A DNA stretch of 64,000 nt from Sphingobium sp. YR768 (GCF_900111125.1 NZ_FOGE01000004.1:62001-126000); one strand, 5' to 3'. Positions 15,761 through 25,484 are shown, numbered from the stretch's first letter. The notes: generated by a model not told the origin, from the sequence alone. Translations and numbers: made by a program.

Positions 15761-16822
15761 TCAGGCAATGGCCAGGAACCGGCTCACGTCTTCGGGGACG
15801 AGCTGCAAGGCCAACGCAGCCTGCATCCGCTCAGGCCCCAGCAGGCGCAGATCCTCGTTGAAATCGCCGAGCATGGGCGAGAGCGGCACGACCTCGATCC
15901 CGGCCCCGGAAGCCCGCTCGGTCAACCTCGCCAACGCCGCGTCGCCGGCCGGATCGTCGTCGCGGCCGACATAGAGGCGCCGGAGCGCGGGCGGGAACAG
16001 CACGGCTCCGAGGTGGGGCGAGGACAGAGCGGCGATCATGGGCATGGCGGGCATGACCTGACGCAAAGACAGGATCGTCTCGATGCCTTCGCCCGCCGCC
16101 ATCACCGCATCCGATCTGCCGAAGCGGACGCCGTGCCCGAGAAGGAAACCCATCGCGCGCCGAGGCGTGACGACAGGCGCCTTGGTCGATGTGGCGGGGT
16201 CCAGCCAGGTGCGGTGAACGCCGGTGATCGCGCCATCGAGATCGGTGACGGCGGCGATCATGGCAGGGCATGCGCGACGGGTGCCGGCCAAGTCCTTCCG
16301 CGACGGGGTGTAGTAGCAGCGCGGGTGGCAGCGGAGCGGGTCGTCCGCCAGCAAGGCCGTGATCGCGCGTCCCCGCAGATAGGCTTGAGCGACCGATCCC
16401 CGGACAGGCCCGGACGCGGCGAACAGACGTCTGGCGGCTTGCGGCGAGCCGGTGGGCGCTTTCGGCTCACGCGCATGGCGTGGACCATCGGTGCAAGGCT
16501 CGGGATGCGGCAGGCTGAGGAAGCTCCGGGCTTCGTCCAGCGTGTCGCGGAGCTGCGAATGGCCGCAGACGAGTGCGATGATATCGAGCAGGTCGCCATG
16601 CTCGCCGGTCGCGGCATCGGTCCATTTTCCGGCCGCGCCCCGGCCGTCCTCCGAGCCCGAAAGCCGCACATAGAGGCTGCGGCCCGGCGTGTTGTGGGCA
16701 TCGCCGACCAGCCAATAGCGGCCTTCGCGATGCCCCTTCGACAGGTAATGACGGCAAACCGCCTCGGCCCGATCGCCGAGACGGTTCGCCAGTTCGCCTG
16801 CCTGATCCGACAGCCGGCCCAT
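15761..16822 (-). CDS. Toprim-domain protein (DnaG-like, ICE primase type)
   Basis: A 353-residue protein from the ATG at 16822, overlapping the stop of the helicase gene by one base (TGATG). The N-terminal part (LSKGHREGRYWLVGDAHNTPGRSLYVRL, then GKWTDAATGEHGDLLDIIAL) resembles the zinc-finger-like/DUF7146 region of ICE primases. The C-terminal half has Toprim motifs: the Glu in VMAAGEGIETILSLRQ and DxD-like residues in LYVGRDDDPAGD. It may prime the transferred strand or process DNA ends together with the helicase. Confidence 0.82.
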   Translation of the reverse strand: MGRLSDQAGELANRLGDRAEAVCRHYLSKGHREGRYWLVGDAHNTPGRSLYVRLSGSEDGRGAAGKWTDAATGEHGDLLDIIALVCGHSQLRDTLDEARSFLSLPHPEPCTDGPRHAREPKAPTGSPQAARRLFAASGPVRGSVAQAYLRGRAITALLADDPLRCHPRCYYTPSRKDLAGTRRACPAMIAAVTDLDGAITGVHRTWLDPATSTKAPVVTPRRAMGFLLGHGVRFGRSDAVMAAGEGIETILSLRQVMPAMPMIAALSSPHLGAVLFPPALRRLYVGRDDDPAGDAALARLTERASGAGIEVVPLSPMLGDFNEDLRLLGPERMQAALALQLVPEDVSRFLAIA

Positions 16823-19800
16823 CACGCGGCCGCCCGGTCGGCGATGCGCTGGAGCGGCCATCGCTTCATGATCCGTTCCAACACGGCGACGCCACTGGCA
16901 TCGACGGGGACGAACATGCGCAGCGTCCACGAGATGATCTCGTGGAACAGGCCGTAAGCGGTCAGCCGCTCGCGCATGGCGTCGGTGAAGCCGGTCAGCT
17001 CGATCCGATAGGCGTTCATGACGCGCACGCGGCGGAGCTGGAGACCTTCAGCCAGGTCGAGCACGGTGCGCCCGTCCATCAGCGCAGCGAAGGCTGCCTG
17101 CGGATCGAGGCTCGGGCCATTTTCGTTGGCAGTTGCCGTGGCGACCCATGCCGGCGAGACCCGGCGACCGATGATCCGCTCGCCGTCGTCGGTCTGGAGC
17201 CGATAGACGCGGGTGGACTCGTTCGGCAACCGCTTCCAGATCGGCAGCAGCAAGCCGGTGACGATGTGCATGGTGCTGGTGGCGAACTCCGGCACCTCGG
17301 CCAGCTCCACCTCCCACGCGCGGGCGAAGTCCGCCCGGCTCGCTTCGCGCCATTGCGTCTGCGCCATCGCCTCCAGCGGCATGGGCGTCGATTCCATCGG
17401 TCGGACGAGCCGCACGCGGCGTTCGACGCTGCCGTCGTCGAGCAACATGCCCTTCGTCGGTATCTGCACCGCTGCGCGGCCGGATTGGGCGTTGACCAGC
17501 AGGACCGCGCGCGGGTCCGAAAGCCGGTCGAGCGCGTCGTCCAGCGTGATCGGCCGATTGCGGTCCTTGCGTTCGATCGTCAGCAACCTCGTCTCCGCCG
17601 TGGTGCCGGGATGTGTATAGATGGTGCTTCGCTCGGCGATCGTGAAGCTTTCGGCCTGGAGCGTCTCCAGCCCCAGCTCGTAGGTTCCTGAAGCGACGGC
17701 CCCCTCGATGCGGGCGGTCAGCAAGTCCTCGAACGCCGTGAACAGAATGTTCTGCAAGTCGATCGTGAGCGCCAGCATCCGGTTGAGGAAGGTGGTGATC
17801 GGCGGCAGCTCGTCCTTGAGGCCGGTGTCGTCGCGCAGGCTGAGACCCGTCGCCTCCTCGAAGGCGAGCAGCGAGCATCCCTCGACCTTGCCCGCAAAGA
17901 GCAGCCGATAGAGCTGGCGCAGCGCGTCGCGCGCATATTGCGATTCCAGATTGTCCTCCGGCCGGAACAGTCCCTGGCCGCCGGTCTGGCGCTGGCCGCG
18001 CGTGATCGCCCCCAGCGTGTCGAGGCGGCGGGCGATGGTCGAGATGAATCGCTTCTGCGCCTTCACGTCGGTCGTCACCGGCCGGAACAGCGGCGGCTGC
18101 TTCTGATTGGTCCGGTTGGTGCGGCCGAAGCCCTGGATGGCGTTGTCCGCCTTCCAGCCCGCCTCCAGCAGGTAGTGGACGCGCAGCCGCTGGTTCCGCG
18201 CGCCGAGGTCGGCGTGGTAGCTGCGGCCGGTGCCGCCCGCGTCGCTGAAGATGAGGATGCGCTTGGCGTCGCTCTGGAAGGCGTCGGTCTCGCCGACATT
18301 GGCCGAGCCCGGCCGGCTCTCGACGACATAGCGGTCGATGCCGTCCGATCCGCGCCGCTTGACGATCCGGCGCGAGCGCCCCGTCACCTCGGCGACCACA
18401 TCGGTCCCGAAATGATGGATGATCTGGTCGAGCGCGGCCGGGACGGGCGCGAGCGAGGCCAGGCGCTCGATCAGGCGGTCGCGGCGCTCGGCGGCTTCGC
18501 GGGATTCGACGGGATTGCCGTCCGCGTCGGTGACGGGCCGCGAGGACAGATGGCCCTCGCTATCCGTGAACGGCTCGTAGAGTTGCACCGGGAAGCTGTG
18601 TTCGAGATACGAGAGAACATATTCACGGGGCGTCACGTCCACGCGAACGTCGTCCCATTCCTCGGTCGGGATGTCGGCCAGCCGGCGTTCCTGCAACGCC
18701 TCGCCGGTCGAGACGATCTGGACGACGGCGCTGTGGCCGGCTTCAAGATCGCGCTCGATGCTGGCGATCATCGAGGGTGTCTGCATCGCCGTGATGAGGT
18801 GATTGAAGAAGCGCTGCTTGGCCGACTCGAAGGCGCTGCGCGCCGCCGACTTGGCCTGGGCGTTGAGCGTGCCGGTCGCGCCGGTGATGTTCGCGGCCTT
18901 CATCGCCGCATCCAGATTGTTGTGAATGATCTGGAAAGCGCCCGCGTAGGCGTCGTAGATGTCGATCTGCGCGCGCGTCAGCGCATGTTCGAGCATCTCA
19001 TATTCCACGCCGTCGAAGGACAGCGAGCGGGCGGAATAGAGGCCGAGGGCCTTGAGGTCGCGCGCCAGCACCTCCATCGCCGCAACCCCGCCATCCTCGA
19101 TCGCCGCGATGAACTCGCTGCGCGTGGCGAACGGGAAATCCTCGCCGCCCCACAGGCCGAGCCGCTGGGCGTAGGCGAGGTTTTGCACGGTGGTCGCGCC
19201 GGTCGCGGAGACATAGACGACGCGGGCATCGGGCAGCGCGTGCTGGAGCCGAAGCCCCGCGCGGCCCTGCTGCGAGGGCGCCTGCTCGCCCCGCTCGCTG
19301 GTGCCGCCGGCCGCATTCGCCATCGCGTGCGCCTCGTCGAACACGATCACGCCGTCGAAGTCAGCGCCGAGCCAATCGACGATCTGCTGCACGCGGCTTG
19401 CCTTCTCGCCGCGCTCCTGCGAACGCAGCGTGGCGTAGGTGGTGAACAGCACGCCCTCGTCCAGCGTGATCGCGGTGCCCTGCCGGAAGCGGGAGAGCGG
19501 CGAGACCAGCAGGCGCTCCTGGCCGAGCGCCTCCCAATCGCGCATCGCGTCCTGATGCAGGGTTTCGGAACGGCTGACCCACACGGCGCGGCGGCGGCCC
19601 TTCAGCCAGTTGTCGAGGATGATGCCCGCGACCTGGCGGCCCTTGCCCGCGCCGGTGCCGTCGCCGAGGAACCAGCCGCGGCGGAAGCGCACGGCCTGTT
19701 CGGCGTTGTCCGGCGCGGCGGTGACGACATCCCAGGTATTATCGACGGTCCACGCACCGGCGAGATGGCCGCCATGCGCCTCGCCGGCGAGGATGACGGA

Positions 19801-21189
19801 TTCGAGCTGGGCGTCCGACAGGATGCTGTCGGCGACGAGGCTGGCCGGCAGCATCGGCCGATAGCTCGGCCTGGGCGGCGAGACCGAGGCCATCGCCGCC
19901 GACTGGACCAGCGGCGTCGGGTGCGGCTTCGCGCCATCGATGCGTAGCGACTGGAGCGCATAGGGCTCGTAGATCGCATCGGTCAGGCGGCCCGCTTCGG
20001 CGGGCGTCCAGTCGATCGGCTCATAGGCCAGCTCCGCCGCCTCGGGCAGCTCGACGGGCGCACGCGCCGGTGCGGGAGCGGCGCGACGACGAGGCGCGGG
20101 CGTGGCGGTCATCGCCCGCATGGCGACGGGCACCGCAACGGACACGGCGGGCGGCGGCGCGTCGGGGCCGGACCCGCGCGGCGGCACATGGCCCTGCACC
20201 CAGCCGAGCAGGGTGGCAGTGTCGGCCGCGACGCCGGGACAAGCCGGGAAGCTGCGAGGATCGTCGGCGGGCACTCGCTCGATGACGGTCAGGCGCGTAT
20301 CGATGGTCGTGCCATGCTTGGCATAGACCCGGCCGTCGATCGCTGCCGAGAACAAGACGCGGCCCCGTTCCTGAAGCTGGGCGAAGGCGTCGGCCCAGGC
20401 GGGATTGTCGGGCGCGCAGCTCGCCCCGGTGATCGCGACCAGGCGGCCGCCCTCGGCGAGCCGGGCCAGCGCCGAGCCGATATGGCGCAGCGCGGCGTCC
20501 TTCATCGCCCGGTCGACATGGGCGACGGCCGAGAACGGCGGGTTCATCACCACCACGCTCGGCACGATGTCCGCGCGCAGATAGTCATGGATATGCGCGG
20601 CGTCGTGGCGCGTGACCGGGCAATCGCTGAACAGGCCGGCGAGCATCTCGGCGCGGATCTCGGCCAGCTCGTTGAGAATGAGGCGGGCGCCGCGTGTCTC
20701 GGACTGGACCGCGAGCAGCCCGGTGCCGGCAGAGGGTTCCAGCACCAGGTCGCCGGGCTGGATCGCGGCCGCGACGGTCGCGACGAAGCCAAGCCCGGCC
20801 GGGGTCGAGAATTGCTGGAACGCCTGGCTGGTCTCCGACCGGCGCGTATGGGTGGGCAGCAGCGCCGCCACCTTCTGGATCATCGCCAGCGCGGCCGCCG
20901 GCGACGCCGATTTGCGGAGGATGACGCTGCCATATTTGCGCAGGAACAGAACCTGCGCCGCTTCGCAGGCGTCATAGGCGGTCTTCCAGTCCCACGCGCC
21001 ATCGGCGTCGGAACCGCCGAACGCGGTCTCCATAGCGATGCGCAGGCCACGCGCGTCGATGGCGCGGCCCCGTTCGAGGTCGGGCAGGATGAGCGCGGCG
21101 GCGGCGAGGATGGACCGTGCGGTCGCGGCGCAACCGGGCGCGACGGGAAACGGCGCCGCCGAACGAGTAGCGGGTGCAGCAAGAGTCAT
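16822..21189 (-). CDS. Methylase/Strawberry-notch (SNO) helicase fusion protein
   Basis: A 1455-residue cytoplasmic protein, by far the largest in the window. The N-terminal region has an adenine-methyltransferase-like fold: SAM-loop LEPSAGTGLLA near residue 146 and a catalytic-type NPPF near residue 216. After a Pro/Ala linker a superfamily-2 helicase follows, with Walker A GDGTGAGKGRQ near 510, DEAH box VFDEAHAMANA near 615 and the Strawberry-notch C-terminal part. Such fusions are hallmark genes of this ICE family and of large phages. The role could be DNA remodelling, modification or anti-restriction. The ATG at 21189 follows a shared leader. It is coupled to the Toprim gene. Confidence 0.87.
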   Translation of the reverse strand: MTLAAPATRSAAPFPVAPGCAATARSILAAAALILPDLERGRAIDARGLRIAMETAFGGSDADGAWDWKTAYDACEAAQVLFLRKYGSVILRKSASPAAALAMIQKVAALLPTHTRRSETSQAFQQFSTPAGLGFVATVAAAIQPGDLVLEPSAGTGLLAVQSETRGARLILNELAEIRAEMLAGLFSDCPVTRHDAAHIHDYLRADIVPSVVVMNPPFSAVAHVDRAMKDAALRHIGSALARLAEGGRLVAITGASCAPDNPAWADAFAQLQERGRVLFSAAIDGRVYAKHGTTIDTRLTVIERVPADDPRSFPACPGVAADTATLLGWVQGHVPPRGSGPDAPPPAVSVAVPVAMRAMTATPAPRRRAAPAPARAPVELPEAAELAYEPIDWTPAEAGRLTDAIYEPYALQSLRIDGAKPHPTPLVQSAAMASVSPPRPSYRPMLPASLVADSILSDAQLESVILAGEAHGGHLAGAWTVDNTWDVVTAAPDNAEQAVRFRRGWFLGDGTGAGKGRQVAGIILDNWLKGRRRAVWVSRSETLHQDAMRDWEALGQERLLVSPLSRFRQGTAITLDEGVLFTTYATLRSQERGEKASRVQQIVDWLGADFDGVIVFDEAHAMANAAGGTSERGEQAPSQQGRAGLRLQHALPDARVVYVSATGATTVQNLAYAQRLGLWGGEDFPFATRSEFIAAIEDGGVAAMEVLARDLKALGLYSARSLSFDGVEYEMLEHALTRAQIDIYDAYAGAFQIIHNNLDAAMKAANITGATGTLNAQAKSAARSAFESAKQRFFNHLITAMQTPSMIASIERDLEAGHSAVVQIVSTGEALQERRLADIPTEEWDDVRVDVTPREYVLSYLEHSFPVQLYEPFTDSEGHLSSRPVTDADGNPVESREAAERRDRLIERLASLAPVPAALDQIIHHFGTDVVAEVTGRSRRIVKRRGSDGIDRYVVESRPGSANVGETDAFQSDAKRILIFSDAGGTGRSYHADLGARNQRLRVHYLLEAGWKADNAIQGFGRTNRTNQKQPPLFRPVTTDVKAQKRFISTIARRLDTLGAITRGQRQTGGQGLFRPEDNLESQYARDALRQLYRLLFAGKVEGCSLLAFEEATGLSLRDDTGLKDELPPITTFLNRMLALTIDLQNILFTAFEDLLTARIEGAVASGTYELGLETLQAESFTIAERSTIYTHPGTTAETRLLTIERKDRNRPITLDDALDRLSDPRAVLLVNAQSGRAAVQIPTKGMLLDDGSVERRVRLVRPMESTPMPLEAMAQTQWREASRADFARAWEVELAEVPEFATSTMHIVTGLLLPIWKRLPNESTRVYRLQTDDGERIIGRRVSPAWVATATANENGPSLDPQAAFAALMDGRTVLDLAEGLQLRRVRVMNAYRIELTGFTDAMRERLTAYGLFHEIISWTLRMFVPVDASGVAVLERIMKRWPLQRIADRAAA

Positions 21190-21290
21190 GGCGAATGTCC
21201 TTGAGGAGAGCCGGGAGGGAACGGGCCGCCGGACGCTCTCTCTCGATCCGGCCGACCCGCCCGCTTCCGGCCCGCCTCTCACTCTCTTGA
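21190..21290 (-). promoter_or_regulatory. Shared leader upstream of the SNO helicase gene
   Basis: The 5' leader holds two motifs seen before other genes of the module. A CCTCTCACTCTC box (plus-strand reading, 21275-21286) recurs before the ParB-like gene. A GCTCTCTCTCGATCCG box (21235-21250) recurs before the 172-aa gene at 22240-22758. The repetition suggests common control. Confidence 0.5.
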
Positions 21291-21363
21291 GGGCGCGCGG
21301 CCCGAACGCATCTGGACGTGCCGATCGCCGCGCGGCGGAGAATCTCGTCTCCAGCAGCCGGGC

Positions 21364-21401
21364 AAAAAAAGAGCCCGTCCCCGGCCGAAGCGGGGACGGG
21401 C
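21364..21401 (-). terminator. Intrinsic terminator after the DUF7007-type gene
   Basis: A perfect 11-bp stem GCCCGTCCCCG/CGGGGACGGGC (arms 21373-21383 and 21391-21401) is followed on the minus strand by CTC and seven T residues. It lies 12 bases after the stop at 21413 and isolates this unit from the SNO leader. Confidence 0.88.
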
Positions 21402-21412
21402 CATGTGCGAGG

Positions 21413-22243
21413 TCAGGCGTCGGGAGCGGTCGGCAGCTCCCAGGTTTCGTGCCGGTCTTCGTCGATGACGAAACCGTGCGGACCGGGGCGATATTCCTCG
21501 TCGGGGACAAGGAAACAACGCAACGGCTGCCGGTCACGCTTGCCGCCGAGCGCCGCGACGCATTGCACGAAACCCGGCGAGCTTAGCGATCGGCTTGCGG
21601 AGACGACGATCCAGTCCTGGGCGTGGGCCAGCTCGAACAGGCGGCGATCGTTCGAGAAGGATTCGCCCGGCGCGAGGGGCCGCCCGTGGACGGCTTCCCA
21701 GCGTTCGGGATAGGTGTCGCGCAGGGTCTTCTCGGCGATGCGCCGCTCGTAGGCGGTGAACAGTTCGGGAAAGCCGAACGCGACCATCGCCCAATCGCAG
21801 TCCTCTTCATACCAGCCGCCCTCGACGCGCAGCGCGGCGGGCATGGCCGCGTTGCAGGCGTCATCGAGCTTGAAGCCGCCGTGGCTGGCGGTGGTATGGA
21901 AGACCACCCCTTCGGCATAGACCGAGCCGCCTTGCGACGCGCCCCACGGGCTCCAGCGGTCGGACGCTCGGTGCTGCCGATCGAGCGCGATCGTTTCGCG
22001 CCGATGCTCGACCTGCTCCGCGACGAGAGCGCGGAACTCCGCCTCGTCGGCGATGGCGTCGCCAAAGCCCGAGAAGTCGGCCCGCCGCCACGCGGAGATC
22101 GGGCGGTCGAGCCGCCAAGTGCTCGCGAGGCGGAGACCGTCCCCGACCGGACGGGCGAGATAGGCATTGTCCCCGACCAGCGCCGCCAGATCGTCATCGG
22201 CGGTGCGGCCGAAGACGGCCTCGATGGGAGCGGCGGCGGTCAT
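21413..22243 (-). CDS. DUF7007-type ICE protein
   Basis: A 276-residue soluble protein from the ATG at 22243, overlapping the upstream gene by four bases (ATGA). Signature stretches are WSPWGASQGGSVYAEGVVFHTTASHGGFKLDDACN and GGWYEEDCDWAMVAFGFPELFTAYERRIAEKTLRDTYPERWE. These fit the DUF7007 family common on alphaproteobacterial conjugative elements. No catalytic function is assigned. The conserved His and Cys residues in the middle suggest an enzyme rather than a structural part. Confidence 0.75.
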   Translation of the reverse strand: MTAAAPIEAVFGRTADDDLAALVGDNAYLARPVGDGLRLASTWRLDRPISAWRRADFSGFGDAIADEAEFRALVAEQVEHRRETIALDRQHRASDRWSPWGASQGGSVYAEGVVFHTTASHGGFKLDDACNAAMPAALRVEGGWYEEDCDWAMVAFGFPELFTAYERRIAEKTLRDTYPERWEAVHGRPLAPGESFSNDRRLFELAHAQDWIVVSASRSLSSPGFVQCVAALGGKRDRQPLRCFLVPDEEYRPGPHGFVIDEDRHETWELPTAPDA

Positions 22244-22758
22244 GCCGCCCTCCCGACCGGAGCGACGCCGTTGCCCTCGTCGCCGACAATCTCGGCGATC
22301 ATATTGGAATAACGGTTGCGCGACATCCATTGCTCCGCCGCCGCCATATCCGGCGCGAGATGGCGCAGCTCCTCACGATCGCCGTGGCGGGTGAGAACGC
22401 GCACCATGCCGGGCGCGGGCAGTTCCAGAACCTCGAACCGAAGGTCGGTCGAGACCTGAAATCCCCTGTTCACGATCATGACGATGACGCCGTTCGCGCC
22501 AAAATCGCCGAGATGGAGCGTGAAGTTCGCCGGAAACGGAGCGCCGCCCAGCGTGCACGCAGCCGTCTTCTGAACCAGGCGGCCGGTATCGTTGCGATTT
22601 TTCCAGGATGATAATTTGCGGCGGAACCGTTCGGGCGGCCGCGGCGAGCCGTCGAAAAAGCGCAGCGAGGCGCCGAGCGGAACCGAAGCCGCGACGGCAT
22701 AGCCATCGAGGACGGCCGAAACGGCGGCAAGGGGTGCATTGGGGGACGTATTGGACAT
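22240..22758 (-). CDS. ICE protein of unknown function (172 aa)
   Basis: A 172-residue protein from the ATG at 22758, translationally coupled to the DUF7007 gene. It has a central FTLHLGDFGANGVIVMIVNRGFQVSTDLRFEVLELP region with strong beta pattern and a C-terminal helical tail. No recognised motif. Its leader shares a 17-base box with the SNO helicase leader, placing it in the same regulon. Confidence 0.7.
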   Translation of the reverse strand: MSNTSPNAPLAAVSAVLDGYAVAASVPLGASLRFFDGSPRPPERFRRKLSSWKNRNDTGRLVQKTAACTLGGAPFPANFTLHLGDFGANGVIVMIVNRGFQVSTDLRFEVLELPAPGMVRVLTRHGDREELRHLAPDMAAAEQWMSRNRYSNMIAEIVGDEGNGVAPVGRAA

Positions 22759-22816
22759 GATATACCTCCGGGAGAGCGGGAAAGGCGCGAGCCGTCCGGC
22801 GCTCTCTCTCGATCCG
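22759..22816 (-). promoter_or_regulatory. Shared leader upstream of the 172-aa gene
   Basis: Contains the 17-base box CGCTCTCTCTCGATCCG (22800-22816, plus-strand reading), identical to 21234-21250 before the SNO gene, followed by a good GGAGG ribosome site close to the ATG. Confidence 0.5.
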
Positions 22817-22889
22817 ACCGGCTCACCCGGTCTCCGGCCCTCCTCGGCCTCTGGCCGCCGGCCCCGTCATGGGACCAGCGGCGCGCGGC

Positions 22890-23084
22890 TCAGTCGGTAA
22901 GCGTCCCGGCCGCTATGTCGGCGATCCATTCGGCGGCCTCGTCGAAATCGGCGTCGCCGTCTTCGACCTGCCGCGCCAGCGCGACGGCGCCCGAGCGGCC
23001 GAGCTGTCCGAGACGCAGGATGGCGGCGAGCAGGACGGGCGCAAGGGCGTCGGCGTCCGCCAGCGCGATGTCGTCGATCTTCAT
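22890..23084 (-). CDS. Small acidic ICE protein (64 aa)
   Basis: The ATG at 23084 is preceded on the minus strand by AGGAGA at a six-base spacing. The 64-residue product is acidic (MKIDDIALADADALAPVLLAAILRLGQLGRSGAVALARQVEDGD) and predicted all-helical. It lies downstream of the ParB-like gene beyond a terminator. Function unknown; acidic DNA-mimic-like behaviour is conceivable but untested. Confidence 0.65.
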   Translation of the reverse strand: MKIDDIALADADALAPVLLAAILRLGQLGRSGAVALARQVEDGDADFDEAAEWIADIAAGTLTD

Positions 23085-23145
23085 GGGGATTCTCCTATGT
23101 CGAGGGTGAAAGCCGCGCGGCCGGAAGTGGCCCGGCGGCCATGCG

Positions 23146-23170
23146 AAAAGGCCCGGCGCTCGGCCGGGCC
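23146..23170 (-). terminator. Intrinsic terminator after the ParB-like gene
   Basis: A perfect 8-bp GC stem GGCCCGGC/GCCGGGCC (arms 23150-23157 and 23163-23170) with a five-base loop, followed by TTTT on the minus strand. It lies about 60 bases beyond the ParB-like stop. Confidence 0.7.
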
Positions 23171-23233
23171 GTTGGTCGGCATCGTGAAAAAGAAGGGACG
23201 GAGCGGCCGTAACCGCTCCACCCCAGAGTGCGA

Positions 23234-25399
23234 CTATTCCGCCGCGATGGCGTATGCCGAATCCTCGGCGTCGTCTTCGCCATCGTCCCCGAGGTACGCC
23301 GGGAGCGCTTTGCCATCCTCGCCGTCCGCCGGCGCATCGGCGATCGACAGGATGGGTTCGGCCTCCGGCATCCGCAGCGGTTCGGGGAGCCAGCCGGCAT
23401 CGGCCAGCAGCCGCTCGGCTTCGCGCGCCATGTCGCCCTTCTTGAGGTGGTCGATCAGGCCGGCCTTCTGCGGCTCCGTGCCTTCGGCGACGGCTTCGAG
23501 GATGCGGGGCTTGGTGACGCGGCCGAGATAATTGTCGACCGTCGGCCGCCAGCCCGTCGCCGCCATGTCGAACCCGATCGCGCGGGCCAGGACATTGGCG
23601 TGCTCGATCCGGCGCGCGACGCCATGCGCCGAGACGCGGCCGCCGCCATGCTTGGCCACCGGCTCCCACAGCGCGTTCACCGTATAGGCCGCGCAATGGG
23701 CGAACAACGCCGCCTGATCGGCGCCGTCGAGCTGCTGGATCGCGTCCCAGGCATCCTTGTCGGACCTGGGCAGACGCGCCTTCCAACCGGCATGGCGCTC
23801 CTCCATCGCCTTCGCCGCCGCGCTTTCCCGCAGGCCCGGCGCCTGGAACGGGAAATAGACACGGGCGACCGACAGCTCCAGGCAGGTCTCCGTCCGCACC
23901 TGATAGAAGGTGGTCAGCACCATCGCGTGCAGCACGGCGGCGAAGGCCACCGAGGGGTTCTGCGCGAAGGCGTCCTGCAGGGCGGCCGTCCGGGAAGCGG
24001 TCAGCTCGGCGACGAGCCGATCCGGCAGCGGCTTGATGACCTCATCGTCGTCATCATCGCTGTCGGCGGCGACCGGCGCGGAAACGGCCGCGCCATCAGG
24101 GTTCCGCAGGTCCGTCTGCACGGCGATGCCCGCCGATTCATCGTTGGACCCCTCGGACAGCGCGTCGGCCTCGTCGTCGGAAGCTTCGGCGATTTCGTCC
24201 TCGGGCTCATCCTCCGGCCGCACATAGCCGCGGTCGATATAGAGCGTGCCGTCCTCTTCGAGACCGACGAACACGCCGGCGCGAGCCTGCTCCCCGGCAT
24301 CGTAGGTGAAGCGACCCTGGGACAGCGTGGCCAGTTCGACGTCGATGGCGGTGACGCGCGCCTCGACCTCGGGCGGCACAACGCCCTTGCCCGCCCACTC
24401 ATCCTCCAGCGCGTCGGCCTCGGTGCGAAGCTCGGCGATCCGGGCTTCGTCCGCTTCGGTCGGCGGCTCGCGGGTAGCGTCGATCTCGCGGCAGTCCTCG
24501 TCATAGCCATAGGGCAGGTCGATCAGCGCCTCGACCCACTTCCAGCCTTCGGCCCTGATCGTCTCCGCCTCGGCGTCGAGCTTGTCGGCGACCAGGCGGT
24601 CGAGCAAGGCGGGATCGGACAGCCAGCCGCCGTCATCGGGCTCGAACAGGTCGCGCGTCGGGACCGTGCCGCCGGCCGTGAGATAGGCGGGCAAGCCGAT
24701 GAACAGCACGCGCCTGTCGGAAACCGGCACCATGTCCTCCGTGAGCTTGTCGCGGATGAAGGTGGGCGACCTGTTGCTGCTGTGATCGAGCTGCTTCCAG
24801 AGTTGCTCCTGGCGACCATGATCGTCGCTGACCGTGAAGGCCATGAGCTGATCGAGCGTCATGTCGCCGGCCGCATAGACCTCATGCAGCTTGGGCGAGA
24901 CCGAAGCGAGCTTGAGGCGCTGGCTCACGACGGCTGGCGTCACGCGGAAATGCGCGGCGATGGCCTGCTCGCGCTCGCCTTTGTCGTGAAGCGCCTTCAT
25001 GCCCCGGAACTCGTCGAGCGGGTGGAGCGGCTCGCGATGGGTGTTCTCGGCAAGCGAGTCTTCTTCGGCCAGGACCGGATCGGTGGCCGACTTGACGACA
25101 CAGGGCACCGGACTGGTCTTGTCCATGCGCTTGCGCTTCACGAGGATCGCCAGCGCGCTATAGCGGCGACCGCCGGCAGGAATCTCGAACCGGCCGGTCT
25201 CGTTGCCATCCACGTCAATCTCGGGCCGGACGTTAAGGCCGTGCAGCAGGCCGCGCCGCTCGATGTCGTCGGCGAGGTCTTCGATCGTCACGCCGTTCTT
25301 CACGCGGCGGACATTGGACTGGGACAGGAACAGCTTGTCGAAGGGAATGTCCCGCGACGGGCTGAGGGTGATCTTGGGGGTGGGGGCAGCTTTTGCCAT
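23234..25399 (-). CDS. ParB/Srx-fold protein (ParB/RepB/Spo0J family), large
   Basis: A 721-residue protein whose first ~200 residues are ParB-like. It has VRRVKNGVTIEDLADDIERRGLLHGLNV, the EIPAGGRRYSAL box, the ENTHREPLHPLDEFRGM nucleotide-binding motif, and then a KorB-type HTH (IAAHFRVTPAVVSQRLKLASV). The remaining 500 residues, acidic in the middle, are much longer than in chromosomal ParB (about 300 aa). No ParA partner is nearby. It sits next to a PAPS-reductase-like gene. It may be a regulator or CTP-dependent DNA-binding protein rather than a classical partition protein. Confidence 0.83.
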   Translation of the reverse strand: MAKAAPTPKITLSPSRDIPFDKLFLSQSNVRRVKNGVTIEDLADDIERRGLLHGLNVRPEIDVDGNETGRFEIPAGGRRYSALAILVKRKRMDKTSPVPCVVKSATDPVLAEEDSLAENTHREPLHPLDEFRGMKALHDKGEREQAIAAHFRVTPAVVSQRLKLASVSPKLHEVYAAGDMTLDQLMAFTVSDDHGRQEQLWKQLDHSSNRSPTFIRDKLTEDMVPVSDRRVLFIGLPAYLTAGGTVPTRDLFEPDDGGWLSDPALLDRLVADKLDAEAETIRAEGWKWVEALIDLPYGYDEDCREIDATREPPTEADEARIAELRTEADALEDEWAGKGVVPPEVEARVTAIDVELATLSQGRFTYDAGEQARAGVFVGLEEDGTLYIDRGYVRPEDEPEDEIAEASDDEADALSEGSNDESAGIAVQTDLRNPDGAAVSAPVAADSDDDDDEVIKPLPDRLVAELTASRTAALQDAFAQNPSVAFAAVLHAMVLTTFYQVRTETCLELSVARVYFPFQAPGLRESAAAKAMEERHAGWKARLPRSDKDAWDAIQQLDGADQAALFAHCAAYTVNALWEPVAKHGGGRVSAHGVARRIEHANVLARAIGFDMAATGWRPTVDNYLGRVTKPRILEAVAEGTEPQKAGLIDHLKKGDMAREAERLLADAGWLPEPLRMPEAEPILSIADAPADGEDGKALPAYLGDDGEDDAEDSAYAIAAE

Positions 25400-25484
25400 G
25401 TCGGTTACTCCATGACGGGCCGCCGCGAGACACTCTCTCGGCTGTCAAGCCCGTCACGAAACCGAAGGCCCCCCTCTCACTCTC
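25400..25484 (-). promoter_or_regulatory. Shared leader upstream of the ParB-like gene
   Basis: The box CCTCTCACTCTC (25473-25484, plus-strand reading) is identical to 21275-21286 before the SNO gene. GCCCGTCACGA occurs between box and start, also seen in similar form before the PAPS-reductase-like gene. Confidence 0.5.

Noticed and set aside
17938-19947. 669-residue plus-strand frame antisense to the SNO helicase
   Set aside because: Composition is that of a shadow frame; helicase motifs on the other strand explain the region.
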